Shown piece by piece: positions 18,312 to 27,537 of a stretch of DNA of 64,000 bases. Location of the stretch: assembly GCF_008709555.1 (NCBI RefSeq), contig NZ_VYIJ01000006.1:1-64000 (forward strand). Direction: 5' to 3'. The stretch's first letter is position 1. Each line of letters starts with the position of its first letter. A model generated the notes under the pieces. It saw only the letters and a program-made list of their open reading frames with translations, ran no database searches and was not told the DNA's origin. Origin of the DNA: Thermoplasma sp. (GTDB lineage Archaea > Thermoplasmatota > Thermoplasmata > Thermoplasmatales > Thermoplasmataceae). Position numbers and translations under genes: made by a program.

Positions 18312-19082
18312 TCATGCATTTCTTTTCAGGTCGGATCTGAAGCGTTTAACGCCATATCGGACCAGCATCACGAACACGGCGACTACCACAACGTACGGTA
18401 TCCATGTCAAAAAAAGTACCGCAAAATTGTTGGATCTCTCCAATGCTATTGTCCAGGACTCGAATATGCCGGCGGTGAGGAGCTCCAGTCCCACCATCAG
18501 CCAAACTATTATGGCGGTCTTGACCTCCTTCCTGAAGGACCGCCTGAAGATAGAGGCGATCAGGAAAGCCCCTTCCGTGGAAGCTATGGCATACGAAGGA
18601 AGCTCAAGCCATGAGTATGGTAGGAGAAGAAGCGATAGGAGTGCAAGCGGCCCGGTCACTCCTTCAGATATGGCAAGTGCATTAAGCACTATGGCGGTGG
18701 AATAGGTTGATATTATGAAGAATATCTGCCCTATGACCGGTATGATCTCTATCGTTGCGATCTCGTAGTTGTGGGAGAATATGGAGAAGGATCTCACTAT
18801 CAAGGGGAGGGACCTCACGGACTGCAGGCTCGGCTCGTTCTGATTCACGATCTGGCTCGCCGTCGATCCTGACATGGGCAGAGCCGTGAGTGCGAACATA
18901 AGCGCAAGCTCCGCAACGAACACAAGGACCATTGTGAGTACCCGCTGCCTTGAGAATATACGCACAAATGCGGCCTTCCAGCTGTTGTCCTCTACGGCAG
19001 GAAACCTGTATCCGCACACCGGGCACTGTTCGGTACCTTCTGGAACAAGACTGCCGCACTGGGGGCACTGAAGTTCTTTCAT
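18312..19082 (-). CDS. Zinc-ribbon membrane protein, possibly SpoIIM/DUF95-like
   Basis: This 256-residue protein opens with a two-CxxC zinc ribbon, LQCPQCGSLVPEGTEQCPVCG (residues 4-24; Cys pairs about 14 apart), then a basic linker and five to six membrane helices from about residue 50. The segment from ILSHNYEI-like residues through NALAISEG and LPYSWLELPSYAIASTEG resembles SpoIIM/DUF95 proteins, which share a glycine-rich GxxELxAxxxAxxxG pattern; I hold this only as a resemblance. A lysine/arginine-rich C terminus faces the cytoplasm. It probably forms an operon with the 146-residue membrane protein downstream. Function unknown. Confidence 0.62.
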   Translation of the reverse strand: MKELQCPQCGSLVPEGTEQCPVCGYRFPAVEDNSWKAAFVRIFSRQRVLTMVLVFVAELALMFALTALPMSGSTASQIVNQNEPSLQSVRSLPLIVRSFSIFSHNYEIATIEIIPVIGQIFFIISTYSTAIVLNALAISEGVTGPLALLSLLLLPYSWLELPSYAIASTEGAFLIASIFRRSFRKEVKTAIIVWLMVGLELLTAGIFESWTIALERSNNFAVLFLTWIPYVVVVAVFVMLVRYGVKRFRSDLKRNA

Positions 19083-19154
19083 GTATTTAAAAAATGGAAA
19101 AGCACAATATTAAATTTTTTAAAATATTTGAAATATATTCAAATAAACATAGTA

Positions 19155-19415
19155 TCACAGAAGCTTCTGTGTGGCGAAGATCTCATGCTTCGTGGGGGGA
19201 TTCACCTTCTCCATCAGGCTCCTGAAGTCTTCCAGGCTTGGCGCCTCCCACTCACATATGGCCATCCTCTCATTGCCTATGACGTTCACGGACTTGAGCG
19301 TGAACCCAGCCGGCAGCTTGCCGTTCTTCTGCATATCAATGATGCTTCCAACTACCTTGAAGGCCTCATCCTGGTTCTTTTCCTTCCATCTGTGCTCCAC
19401 TATCAGTGAAACCAT
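19155..19415 (-). CDS. Small conserved alpha/beta protein (DUF3303-like)
   Basis: This 86-residue protein has a beta-alpha-beta-beta-alpha-beta pattern (SLIVEHRW; helix from DEAFKVVGSIIDMQ; TLKSVNVIGNERMAICEW; helix DFRSLMEKV; HEIFATQKLL), which fits a ferredoxin-like barrel of the dabb or DUF3303 kind. A Shine-Dalgarno GGTGAT lies 6 bases before ATG 19415. It is divergent from the Bat-type regulator, and both read from one TATA-like element (19447-19456). Neighbouring a sensor-less regulator suggests a stress or small-molecule role, but that is inference. Confidence 0.62.
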   Translation of the reverse strand: MVSLIVEHRWKEKNQDEAFKVVGSIIDMQKNGKLPAGFTLKSVNVIGNERMAICEWEAPSLEDFRSLMEKVNPPTKHEIFATQKLL

Positions 19416-19446
19416 TTTTTATCACCATGTTTATGAATACGATGAA

Positions 19447-19456
19447 AGATATATAA
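19447..19456. promoter_or_regulatory. Shared TATA element of a divergent promoter
   Basis: GATATATAAG is centred about 25 bases before ATG 19478 on the plus strand. On the minus strand the same bases read CTTATATATC, about 35 bases before ATG 19415. One TATA element may serve both genes or make them compete for TBP. Confidence 0.5.
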
Positions 19457-19477
19457 GTGATGCCGGTATGTGACGGT

Positions 19478-20179
19478 ATGGAGGAGATCGAGTTCGATCT
19501 TGTGAATGATCTGCCATTCTGCAGACTCAGTAAACTCTTCCCGGATGTCAGTTTTTACAGGTGGTGCAACTCTGCCGTCGACTACCTTGAATTTTACGGA
19601 AAAGATGAGGATCTGAAGAAGGTGGATAGCTTCCTCCCGGAGATCGAGAGAGAACTGAACACGCATGTGATATACAAAACTGAGGGAAAGGGGAGTTTGT
19701 CCGTAATGCTTCTATGCAGGTGCAACGCTTTAAATTCCACGATAAGGAAGGCAGAATCAAAGAACCTCATGTGGAAGGCTCCGGTTTACTATCAGAGCGG
19801 CCATGAGAAACTTTCACTCATATCCCCTGTGTCGGAGAGCTTCCTGTCGATATTCGATGAGTTCGGGAAAATAGGTGACGCCAATGTCGTCAAGAAGTCA
19901 GAGATAAAGCCTGAACTTGTGAGGGATACCTACGCCGTCTCAATGTCGGATCTGCTCTCTGGTCTGACTACAAAGCAGCTGAAGTATCTGGTCAATGCAT
20001 ACCACATGGGATACTTCGACACACCGAAGAGAGTTCAGATAGGCGAGATGGCCAGGGAATTCGGCATATCATATTCTACGTTGCAGGAACACCTTGAGAA
20101 GGCTGTTAACAGGATACTGAAGGGTCTGGAGCCTTATCTTACCATAGACCTGCACATACGGGATGACAGGGAGGAGTGA
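19478..20179 (+). CDS. Bat-type HTH_10 transcriptional regulator
   Basis: This 233-residue DNA-binding protein has an N-terminal region of about 150 residues without a recognised sensor domain. The C-terminal HTH_10 domain of the bacterio-opsin activator (Bat) family begins LTTKQLKYLVNAYHMGYFD, the signature segment, and continues with EMAREFGISYSTLQEHLEKA as the helix-turn-helix. The start at 19478 (MEEIEFDL) is preferred over the GTG at 19457, because the TATA box ends just before the latter and lies about 25 bases from 19478. Target genes are unknown. The divergent small protein is the obvious first candidate. Confidence 0.85.
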   Translation: MEEIEFDLVNDLPFCRLSKLFPDVSFYRWCNSAVDYLEFYGKDEDLKKVDSFLPEIERELNTHVIYKTEGKGSLSVMLLCRCNALNSTIRKAESKNLMWKAPVYYQSGHEKLSLISPVSESFLSIFDEFGKIGDANVVKKSEIKPELVRDTYAVSMSDLLSGLTTKQLKYLVNAYHMGYFDTPKRVQIGEMAREFGISYSTLQEHLEKAVNRILKGLEPYLTIDLHIRDDREE

Positions 20180-20196
20180 AGCGAAGGCTCCACATC

Positions 20197-20207
20197 TTTT
20201 TATATCC
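20197..20207 (+). promoter_or_regulatory. TATA box of the thermopsin-family gene
   Basis: TTTTTATATCC would start transcripts near 20229, inside the codons of a signal peptide that has no ATG, GTG or TTG before 20284. This makes the true initiation codon an open question. Confidence 0.5.
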
Positions 20208-20283
20208 ATTTTTCTTTTAGACGATCACGTCGCAGAAGATACTCGTCATATTTCTGGTCATCATTGCTCTCGCCGGATCTTCG

Positions 20284-23229
20284 ATGGCAGCTTTTCCGCT
20301 TCACGCATCGCCTGCCGGTGTGCATCATTATGAAACGAATGTTCCTAATGAATCCCAGGAGGGTCAGATCCTGTCCAGGATAGGCAGTCTGAATCTGAGC
20401 AGCAGGTACGCTTTCCTGCCAAATTTCAACGCGATGAATGATTATTCATCGGCCGGTCACATCACGATCACCTATCCCATTAGTCCCGCTCCAATGGGTG
20501 TTTCGGATGTTGGCCTCAAGAATTCAAGCAGTGGCATCGTACCATATTCCATCAATACTACAGGGGTGATGGGGGTCGCCGATCTTAACAGCACGCAGGT
20601 ATTCTATCCATACGATGATCAACCCTACAGCTTCGCAGTACAGCTCAATGCTGTACTCCATGGCGTCGATCTCTTCGGAAATTCCTCATACTCTTTTTGG
20701 ACGCAAAACGTCGTGATATATTCGACTAGGACGCATCAGCTCACCTTCATAGACAACATATGGAATTTCTCAAGCCAGGCATTCAACATGACTCCGAACG
20801 CACTCCATGGCGACGGTAAGCTTGTGCCGGGAGTTTACTACTATGATATCGGGCCGACCATGAACGTGTCTTTCCCCTTTATTCTGGAGCTGTACCTTAA
20901 TTCAACCCTTCAGAATGGAAACGATGTGGTCTACTTCAATTATAGTCTGCATAACGGCAAGGTGATCAGACCTGGAGTGTACGATAAGGTCACGTTCAAT
21001 TCATCTGAAGAAGCTTCTTCGCCGGCGGAGTTCATGATCTCGGGGTATTCTCCATCGCCATCTGGACTGCTTTACGATGCTGAAATGGCCATAACCGGGC
21101 CGGGTGGAGGCAGCAACGTGGACGTCTATGAGATCAACGGCACGATGGCCCTTTACCTGTACAACACAACTTCTGCATCATTCGTTCCAGCTGCATCAGC
21201 CTATGATGCAGGCGTGGATACCGGTGAAACATCTTACGGCATCGATGTGGGCTGGTACGGTCATACCGCAACGCTGCAGCCCGGTCCATCTCTGGTTTAT
21301 GGGCTCTGGAATGTGTCTGGTGGTGAGAGAAGAATATCCGGCAGTGCTGAACCTTACGGTTACATATTCGTGAGCCCAGGTACGCAATTCAGCAATATCT
21401 CAGCCTCATGGGCACCTTATAATGGCACGCATTTCAGCTTCGTCCTTCCGGATGGGGATTATTCAATTGCCGTGCTGAGGAATTTCTATCAGCCGGAATA
21501 CGTGAACAATGTGAGTGATTCAGCGGTGCTTCTTAAAAGCCCCAGAACCGGGGAGATATACACGCCTGTGCTGATTGAGAACTACAGCGAAGCCATCTTT
21601 TATGCATTCTCTGGCAATGGGACATCGGAGAACCCGTTCATCATGTCCTTTGGCCAGTCGGTATCTGTATCTTCCCTCTTCGGTGTTCTGAACGATTACC
21701 TGTTTCCGGTGTTCCCTGGCATCTCCATAATAAACGTGGATTACCACATGGATATCGAAAACGCCAGCTCGTTCCGGATAACCTATGGAACCCAGTACGA
21801 AGGCATGCTTAATGGCCATGGTCTCAGCGATACAAACTGGATGGGCATAGTCCTTTACGGGACTTCAAACGTATCCATAGTTGGAGGTCTGAATATAACG
21901 GGCTGGTTCCCTGAGACGATGAAAGGTTTCATAGTGGCGAACCTCATGGTCTGGAACTCTTCAAACGATCTGATCGCAGACAACATCTTCTATTCGGTCC
22001 ATGCCATATCAGGAGAGCTCCAGCCCCCATACTACTCATCACTTCTCATATACGGAAGGAACTCAACAAACGAGAACAACACGGTATGGGGTAACTATTT
22101 TCCCGATCAGTACGTGTCTGAAAACGGAAACGGAACAGTCGGGATCTTCATAGATTCCTCCGGCAACCTGATATACAACAACGCCTTCACGCAGTACGAC
22201 ATAGCGTATTCACCGGACTTCAACATCTATACTGATTCCAATGCCACGTATCATGATAACTGGAACATCTCTTCTGTTGAGCCCGTAAATTACACGATCA
22301 GTGTTGATGGCTTCGACCTAAACGGAAGCATCGTGGATGGAGGATATGAGGGCGGAAACTACTGGGGATCCCCTCTGATAACGCCACCATGGAACGAGAG
22401 CGGATACATACAGAGTGGATACGATTACCATCCGCTCGTGTATTTCATCTATGAGCTGTCATTCGTGATCCATGGGCTTCCGACTGGAGCCAGCTGGGAG
22501 ATCGTTGCGGACGGCATATACTACGTCAGCTCCGGAAGGTACATAAATGTCACGGAGTTCAACTTCGGAAACACAACCTACGCAGTGTTCCTGCCTCCAG
22601 GATACATCAGCAGCTATTCTGGATACGCGCTATCCTATAAAAATATGAGTGTGGTGAACGTATACGTGAAGCAGGTCATGACCTATGGGATCGTGTTCCG
22701 CGCGATGAACTACGTAAGGAATGAGACATGGTACCTGGATATAGCTGGGAACCTCTACTCATCAACCTCGCAGGATCTCATAGTGAACCTTCCAAACGGG
22801 ACGTATTCATACTCTGTGTTTGCGCCGCCAAACAACTACACAGCGGTATCAGGCTACGTTTCCGTCAATGGAAGATCTATTATCGTGAATGTGACTTTCC
22901 CGGAGGAGCTATACACCGTCGTGATAAGGGAAACAGGCCTGCCTGCAGGTTCCTCATGGTATGTGGTCATAGACGGCAGGGCGTACTATTCCAACAGCAC
23001 AACAATATCGATACTGCTTCCCAACGGCCAGTATCCGGCCCAGTTTGCTAGGATACCAGGCTACAGGGCATCAGCACAGAGTGCAAGCATCGTGGTCAAC
23101 GATCAGCCTGTTCAATATATAGAAACGTATACCTACAGCGGAAACTATGACTATTACCTTGGTGCGGGAATAATCATAGGTGCAATGATAACGGCCTTCG
23201 TGTTCTTCATAGATCGCCGCAGGAGATAA
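20284..23229 (+). CDS. Thermopsin-family (A5) acid protease, large surface form
   Basis: This is a secreted or cell-surface acid protease candidate of 981 residues from the first usual start. Thermopsin (peptidase A5) marks are present: GVADLNST, YSFAVQLNAVL, SFWTQNVVIY, ITGPGGGS and GVDTGETSYGID. Many NxS/T sites suggest glycosylation. Residues of about 520-690 look like a parallel beta-helix (NNTVWGN, GNLIYNNAF). Two GLPxGxxW repeats (near 740 and 915) precede a C-terminal helix (YLGAGIIIGAMITAFVFFI) and RRR anchor. The frame is open upstream from 20221 and encodes an excellent signal peptide (SQKILVIFLVIIALAG) with no standard start codon, so ATG 20284 would cut it in half. Confidence 0.85.
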   Translation: MAAFPLHASPAGVHHYETNVPNESQEGQILSRIGSLNLSSRYAFLPNFNAMNDYSSAGHITITYPISPAPMGVSDVGLKNSSSGIVPYSINTTGVMGVADLNSTQVFYPYDDQPYSFAVQLNAVLHGVDLFGNSSYSFWTQNVVIYSTRTHQLTFIDNIWNFSSQAFNMTPNALHGDGKLVPGVYYYDIGPTMNVSFPFILELYLNSTLQNGNDVVYFNYSLHNGKVIRPGVYDKVTFNSSEEASSPAEFMISGYSPSPSGLLYDAEMAITGPGGGSNVDVYEINGTMALYLYNTTSASFVPAASAYDAGVDTGETSYGIDVGWYGHTATLQPGPSLVYGLWNVSGGERRISGSAEPYGYIFVSPGTQFSNISASWAPYNGTHFSFVLPDGDYSIAVLRNFYQPEYVNNVSDSAVLLKSPRTGEIYTPVLIENYSEAIFYAFSGNGTSENPFIMSFGQSVSVSSLFGVLNDYLFPVFPGISIINVDYHMDIENASSFRITYGTQYEGMLNGHGLSDTNWMGIVLYGTSNVSIVGGLNITGWFPETMKGFIVANLMVWNSSNDLIADNIFYSVHAISGELQPPYYSSLLIYGRNSTNENNTVWGNYFPDQYVSENGNGTVGIFIDSSGNLIYNNAFTQYDIAYSPDFNIYTDSNATYHDNWNISSVEPVNYTISVDGFDLNGSIVDGGYEGGNYWGSPLITPPWNESGYIQSGYDYHPLVYFIYELSFVIHGLPTGASWEIVADGIYYVSSGRYINVTEFNFGNTTYAVFLPPGYISSYSGYALSYKNMSVVNVYVKQVMTYGIVFRAMNYVRNETWYLDIAGNLYSSTSQDLIVNLPNGTYSYSVFAPPNNYTAVSGYVSVNGRSIIVNVTFPEELYTVVIRETGLPAGSSWYVVIDGRAYYSNSTTISILLPNGQYPAQFARIPGYRASAQSASIVVNDQPVQYIETYTYSGNYDYYLGAGIIIGAMITAFVFFIDRRRR

Positions 23230-23233
23230 TGGT

Positions 23234-23776
23234 TCATGCGATCAGCATGGATAAGGACAGGACATCCTCAATCACACTGTTCGATCTGGACGAAAGGAAG
23301 TAAAGGTGGTTATCGTTGGTACGGGGATCCACCATCGACAGGAACGATCTCATGAACTCCGTTGTGAACTCAGGATTTGGGCCGTTGAAATCAAAGATCA
23401 TCAGCCTGTCGTAACCTACCAGAAATATGTTTATACCGCGGAAAGAGGCCTCCTCGCCGAATATCTCAGACGCCAGCTGGTGCCCAAGATTCCTGGATCT
23501 CCTGACGCTGTCCACTATCATCTTTGAGAAATCGGCGATCTCGAAGAGATCGGTGTCAGGAACTTCCACCGCGATCCTGTTCGCCATCCTCGCGTGTCCA
23601 GGAGTGTAAATTATTATCTTCTTCCCGTAAATGTCCCTGATCAGATCGGTTGCGGAACGCTCAAGATCCGAATCGTTTTTATATTTCATCATAACCAGAT
23701 TTCCGTACTTGTCTCTGATCACTTCGTTCCACTTGTTTGATCTACCGCTTCGGCGTATTAATCTTATTTCACGCAT
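23234..23776 (-). CDS. Hypothetical protein
   Basis: I do not recognise this 180-residue soluble protein. It has a basic N terminus (MREIRLIRRSGRSNKW), an alpha/beta pattern with strands such as KKIIIYTPGH and INIFLVGYDRLMIFDF, and a helix EIADFSKMIVDSVRR. The alternation could fit a Rossmann-like or restriction-fold core, but no catalytic motif stands out. It ends 4 bases from the thermopsin-family stop on the opposite strand and starts opposite the citrate synthase leader. Codon use resembles its neighbours, so I take it as a real gene. Confidence 0.6.
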   Translation of the reverse strand: MREIRLIRRSGRSNKWNEVIRDKYGNLVMMKYKNDSDLERSATDLIRDIYGKKIIIYTPGHARMANRIAVEVPDTDLFEIADFSKMIVDSVRRSRNLGHQLASEIFGEEASFRGINIFLVGYDRLMIFDFNGPNPEFTTEFMRSFLSMVDPRTNDNHLYFLSSRSNSVIEDVLSLSMLIA

Positions 23777-23922
23777 GGATTGTTCTTCGCTGTATCAAAT
23801 TCATATGCATGGTGACTAAATAGTATATTTTTAATCTATTTATTTGAAAATTAAATTATGTATACCGATAATGGAATTATACGACGAAATTTCAAATAGC
23901 GTTAAAAGATATCATATATGTA

Positions 23923-23928
23923 GAGGTG
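23923..23928 (+). promoter_or_regulatory. Shine-Dalgarno deciding the citrate synthase start
   Basis: GAGGTG lies 5 bases before ATG 23934 and complements the archaeal 16S 3' end. It selects this ATG although the frame is open from 23844. Confidence 0.75.
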
Positions 23929-23933
23929 CTTTA

Positions 23934-25091
23934 ATGCCAGAAACTGAAGAGATTAGCAAGGGGCTTGAGGATGTCAATATAAAATGGACGAGGCTCACGA
24001 CCATCGATGGGAACAAGGGTATTCTGAGATATGGCGGTTATTCCGTCGAGGATATAATCGCCTCTGGAGCTCAGGATGAGGAGATACAGTATCTCTTTCT
24101 GTATGGGAATCTGCCTACGGAGCAGGAGCTGAGGAAATATAAGGAGACCGTGCAGAAGGGCTACAAGATACCGGACTTCGTGATAAATGCAATAAGGCAG
24201 CTTCCAAGGGAGTCGGACTCTGTGGCGATGCAGATGGCAGCGGTGGCAGCCATGGCCGCATCGGAAACAAAATTCAAGTGGAACAAGGATACTGACAGGG
24301 ATGTTGCCGCAGAGATGATAGGCAGGATGTCCGCGATCACCGTGAACGTCTACAGGCATATAATGAACATGCCAGCGGAGCTTCCAAAGCCATCGGACAG
24401 CTACGCCGAGAGCTTCCTGAATGCTGCCTTCGGCCGGAAGGCCACGAAGGAAGAGATAGACGCCATGAACACGGCACTGATACTCTACACGGACCACGAG
24501 GTGCCTGCTTCCACTACGGCCGGTCTCGTTGCTGTATCTACTTTATCGGACATGTACTCTGGCATAACGGCTGCGCTCGCGGCTCTGAAGGGCCCGCTGC
24601 ACGGCGGCGCGGCAGAGGCGGCGATCGCCCAGTTCGACGAGATCAAGGATCCATCTGCTGTTGAGAAGTGGTTCAACGATAACATAATAAACGGAAAGAA
24701 GAGGTTGATGGGCTTTGGTCACAGAGTTTACAAGACATACGATCCGAGGGCGAAGATATTCAAGGGTATTGCAGAGAAACTGTCCAGCAAAAAACCGGAG
24801 GTACACAAGATATACGAGATAGCGACGAAGCTTGAGGATCTCGGAGTCAAGACATTCGGTTCCAAGGGTATATATCCAAACACAGACTACTTCTCTGGAA
24901 TAGTGTACATGTCGATAGGATTCCCGCTGAGGAACAATATTTACACTGCTCTATTCGCTCTGTCCAGGGTCACCGGATGGCAGGCCCACTTCATCGAGTA
25001 CGTAGAGGAACAACAGAGACTCATAAGGCCGAGGGCCGTATACGTTGGTCCGGCTGAGAGGAAGTTCGTTCCAATAGCTCAGAGAAAATAA
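23934..25091 (+). CDS. gltA: Citrate synthase
   Basis: This enzyme condenses oxaloacetate with acetyl-CoA to citrate, the entry step of the citric acid cycle. The 385-residue length equals the well-studied dimeric Thermoplasma acidophilum enzyme. Motifs include GPLHGGAAEAA (His near 222), LMGFGHRVYKTYDPRA with the oxaloacetate-binding His near 262, and the C-terminal arginine segment RPRAVYVGP. The start is ATG 23934 (MPETEEIS), fixed by the Shine-Dalgarno GAGGTG. It has a leader of its own and a T-rich tract after the stop, so it is monocistronic. Nothing odd is seen. Confidence 0.97.
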   Translation: MPETEEISKGLEDVNIKWTRLTTIDGNKGILRYGGYSVEDIIASGAQDEEIQYLFLYGNLPTEQELRKYKETVQKGYKIPDFVINAIRQLPRESDSVAMQMAAVAAMAASETKFKWNKDTDRDVAAEMIGRMSAITVNVYRHIMNMPAELPKPSDSYAESFLNAAFGRKATKEEIDAMNTALILYTDHEVPASTTAGLVAVSTLSDMYSGITAALAALKGPLHGGAAEAAIAQFDEIKDPSAVEKWFNDNIINGKKRLMGFGHRVYKTYDPRAKIFKGIAEKLSSKKPEVHKIYEIATKLEDLGVKTFGSKGIYPNTDYFSGIVYMSIGFPLRNNIYTALFALSRVTGWQAHFIEYVEEQQRLIRPRAVYVGPAERKFVPIAQRK

Positions 25092-25108
25092 GTTTTCAAA
25101 ACAACACC

Positions 25109-25118
25109 TTTTTATTTC
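25109..25118 (+). terminator. T-rich terminator after citrate synthase
   Basis: TTTTTATTTC follows the stop codon by about 17 bases and precedes the arsB promoter TATA at 25154-25163. Confidence 0.4.
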
Positions 25119-25181
25119 CATAAAATAATTTACATTTCAGTTAATATATCAAATTTTTATAAGCAGTGAGGATACTGTGCG

Positions 25182-26477
25182 GTGGTATTGTTCCGTCTCA
25201 TCCTTGCAGCCGCAGTTTTTGCTTTCACACTCATCCTTGTGATAATCAAGCCATGGAAGCTCGATATAGGCTATTCAGCTCTGATAGGTGCACTTGTATC
25301 GATCCTTGTCGGCATTTCCACACCAGAGGACATACTGAAGGTCTGGGATATCATCTGGAATCCAACATTCACCTTCGTTGCCATAATAATAATGTCACTG
25401 GTATTCGACTACTCGGGTTTCTTCGAATACTATGCCATAAAAATATCCAAGCTTGCAGGCGGGAACGGGCTCAAGCTCTTCGTATTCATAGTGCTTCTTG
25501 GTGCAGCCATTTCCGCATTCTTTGCCAACGACGGCACAGCGCTTGTCCTCACGCCCATAGTATCCGCAATAACCGCGAGGACAGGAATGGACAGGAAGAG
25601 GGCAACGGCATTCATAATGGCAACTGGTTTCATAGCAGATTCTTCAAGTCTTCCTTTCATAATAAGCAACCTCGTTAACATAATAGGGGCAGGATACTTT
25701 GGGGTATCATTCGCTCAGTACGCTGAAACCATGATAATACCTGATGCCGTGAGTGTCCTAGCAAGCCTGGCAATGCTCCTGATAATATACAGGAAAGAGG
25801 CGTCTGTCAGGTACAGCCCTGCTGATGTGGGGGACGAAGATAAGGTAATAACGGACAGGCAGATATTCAGGCTCGCATTCCCGTTCATAATACTGGTCGT
25901 TATTGCCTATTTCGTATCAAGCTTTGACAGCGTTCCCGTGAGCTTCATAGCTCTCCCCGCTGCTCTGATATTGCTCTATATGGCACGCGTTAATGGTAAG
26001 ATAAACACCAACCTTGTGCTAAAGGAAGCACCATGGCAGATAGTCCTGTTCTCCCTTGGCATGTATGTCGTTGTCTATGGCTTCGGAAACGCCGGCCTCA
26101 CCAGCCTTCTAACCGATCTCATGCGATCGGCAATGTATCTGGGGAACCCGGCGTATACAGTGATCGGTGGTCTCTTCTTCGGTTTCCTCGCAGGTGCGAT
26201 GAATAACCTGCCATCCACCATGATGGGCGTACTCACGGTTTCAAATCTAAATGGAAACAGATTTCTGATGTACGCAAACGTGATAGGAAACGATATCGGC
26301 CCTAAGTTCACGCCAATAGGGTCGCTGGCAACCCTGCTCTGGATGTACACCCTGAAGAGAAAGCATGGCATAGAGATAACCCCAGCATATTACATGAAGA
26401 TAGGCTTCATAGCCGCGCTTCCAGTTCTTGTTCTGACGCTGATTTCGCTCTACGCCGTTGTATCGATTGGTCTGTGA
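25182..26477 (+). CDS. arsB: ArsB/ion transporter superfamily arsenite efflux pump
   Basis: This is a 431-residue, roughly 11-helix membrane antiporter of the ArsB/NhaD ion transporter superfamily. Recognisable segments are AFFANDGTALVLTPI near residue 110, MNNLPSTMM near residue 348, and the strongly conserved IGNDIGPKFTPIGSLATLLW near 370. These favour ArsB over dicarboxylate carriers. It would export arsenite from the cell. No arsR, arsA or arsC lies beside it, so the pump acts alone here. The start is GTG 25182; TATA TTTTTATAAGC (25153-25163) lies about 25 bases upstream, so the mRNA is probably leaderless with a GTG start. Confidence 0.88.
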   Translation: MVLFRLILAAAVFAFTLILVIIKPWKLDIGYSALIGALVSILVGISTPEDILKVWDIIWNPTFTFVAIIIMSLVFDYSGFFEYYAIKISKLAGGNGLKLFVFIVLLGAAISAFFANDGTALVLTPIVSAITARTGMDRKRATAFIMATGFIADSSSLPFIISNLVNIIGAGYFGVSFAQYAETMIIPDAVSVLASLAMLLIIYRKEASVRYSPADVGDEDKVITDRQIFRLAFPFIILVVIAYFVSSFDSVPVSFIALPAALILLYMARVNGKINTNLVLKEAPWQIVLFSLGMYVVVYGFGNAGLTSLLTDLMRSAMYLGNPAYTVIGGLFFGFLAGAMNNLPSTMMGVLTVSNLNGNRFLMYANVIGNDIGPKFTPIGSLATLLWMYTLKRKHGIEITPAYYMKIGFIAALPVLVLTLISLYAVVSIGL

Positions 26478-26558
26478 ATGCATCCGTCCTCTACATGAAA
26501 CCTTTTATGTAAAAATTGTGTTTGAAAAAATGATGGTATTCAGATAATGAACCGTTTT

Positions 26559-27518
26559 TCAGAATGATGAGGGAGCAGGGTTATCTGCCAGTTGAATGGG
26601 GAAAGCTGGTACGTTCACCGTGGTGTTGTAGACCTCGTCTATGAGCCACTGGACAGCGTACACGGATCTGAACGCCGGCTGGTTGAAGTAGTTGTCGTCG
26701 AATATTGTGAAGTACATATTGTTCTTATACGCGTTTGTCTGGTCGAACGGGGCCGTCTTCATGACAGATGAATTTACGTACTGATCCAGGAGTATTATGT
26801 CTGGAGAATCATTGAGTATCATGGAGCCAGGAACGGTGTAATAGCCTGATTCGTTGGCGATGTTTTGCAGATCGGCTATGTTGAAGAAGTCGTTTATGAA
26901 GGTCTGGTTGCCGGCTGTCCAGTAACCGCCCTCTGTGCTCAGAAGGTAGAATATGCTCATCCTCTTCCCATGGGACAGTTCGGTGGCATTCTGGTGCAGG
27001 TACATCAGCGAGGTCTGCATCCACTGCACTATTTCTGTCGCGTTCTTCTGTGTCCCCGTTATGTTTCCGAGTTCCAGGATCTGCTGCTCTATCTGTGTGA
27101 AGTTGTTCTGGCCGACCTCGATCACCGGTATGCCCATGTCAAGGATCTTCGTTATAACGTCCTGCGGGTAGTATGAAGGTATGGTTATCACCGCCTGTGG
27201 GGACACGTTCAGAAGTTCCTCATAATTGACTGTGTCCAACTCACCCACAATGGGTATGCTAAGATTCTTCGGATAGGTAGTGTACGTGCTTATGCCGACC
27301 AGATCCTTCTCAGCTCCCAGCGCGTAGAGATTGACCGTTATGCTGGGCAGCAGTGATACGATTCTTGTCAGCGGGTGCGTGAATGGCAGCTTCGCGTTAG
27401 GTGCATAGACCTGCGCCACGTCGGTTGTGCCTATGTTCTCCCTGTAGTAAAAGTATGAAACACCAGCCACGACAACAACAATTATGATTGCGATGGCCAC
27501 TACGGAATTTCTGTTCAT
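26559..27518 (-). CDS. Metal-chelate/cobalamin ABC transporter substrate-binding protein (BtuF/FepB-like)
   Basis: This is an extracellular solute-binding protein of about 319 residues, held by one N-terminal membrane helix (VVAIAIIIVVVVAGVSYFYY) in place of a lipid anchor. The fold of the FecB/BtuF family is shown by RIVSLLPSITVNLYALGAEKDLVG, which begins the first lobe, then a long connecting helix and a second lobe with SPDIILLDQYV and YAVQWLIDEVY. Ligand would be a ferric siderophore, haem or cobalamin. The start is ATG 27518, preceded by GGTGA; the frame extends to TTG 27530. It is divergent from the permease gene that follows, sharing a 93-base control region with a 9-bp inverted repeat. 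Confidence 0.88.
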   Translation of the reverse strand: MNRNSVVAIAIIIVVVVAGVSYFYYRENIGTTDVAQVYAPNAKLPFTHPLTRIVSLLPSITVNLYALGAEKDLVGISTYTTYPKNLSIPIVGELDTVNYEELLNVSPQAVITIPSYYPQDVITKILDMGIPVIEVGQNNFTQIEQQILELGNITGTQKNATEIVQWMQTSLMYLHQNATELSHGKRMSIFYLLSTEGGYWTAGNQTFINDFFNIADLQNIANESGYYTVPGSMILNDSPDIILLDQYVNSSVMKTAPFDQTNAYKNNMYFTIFDDNYFNQPAFRSVYAVQWLIDEVYNTTVNVPAFPIQLADNPAPSSF

Positions 27519-27537
27519 GAATTTCACCAAATTAATT

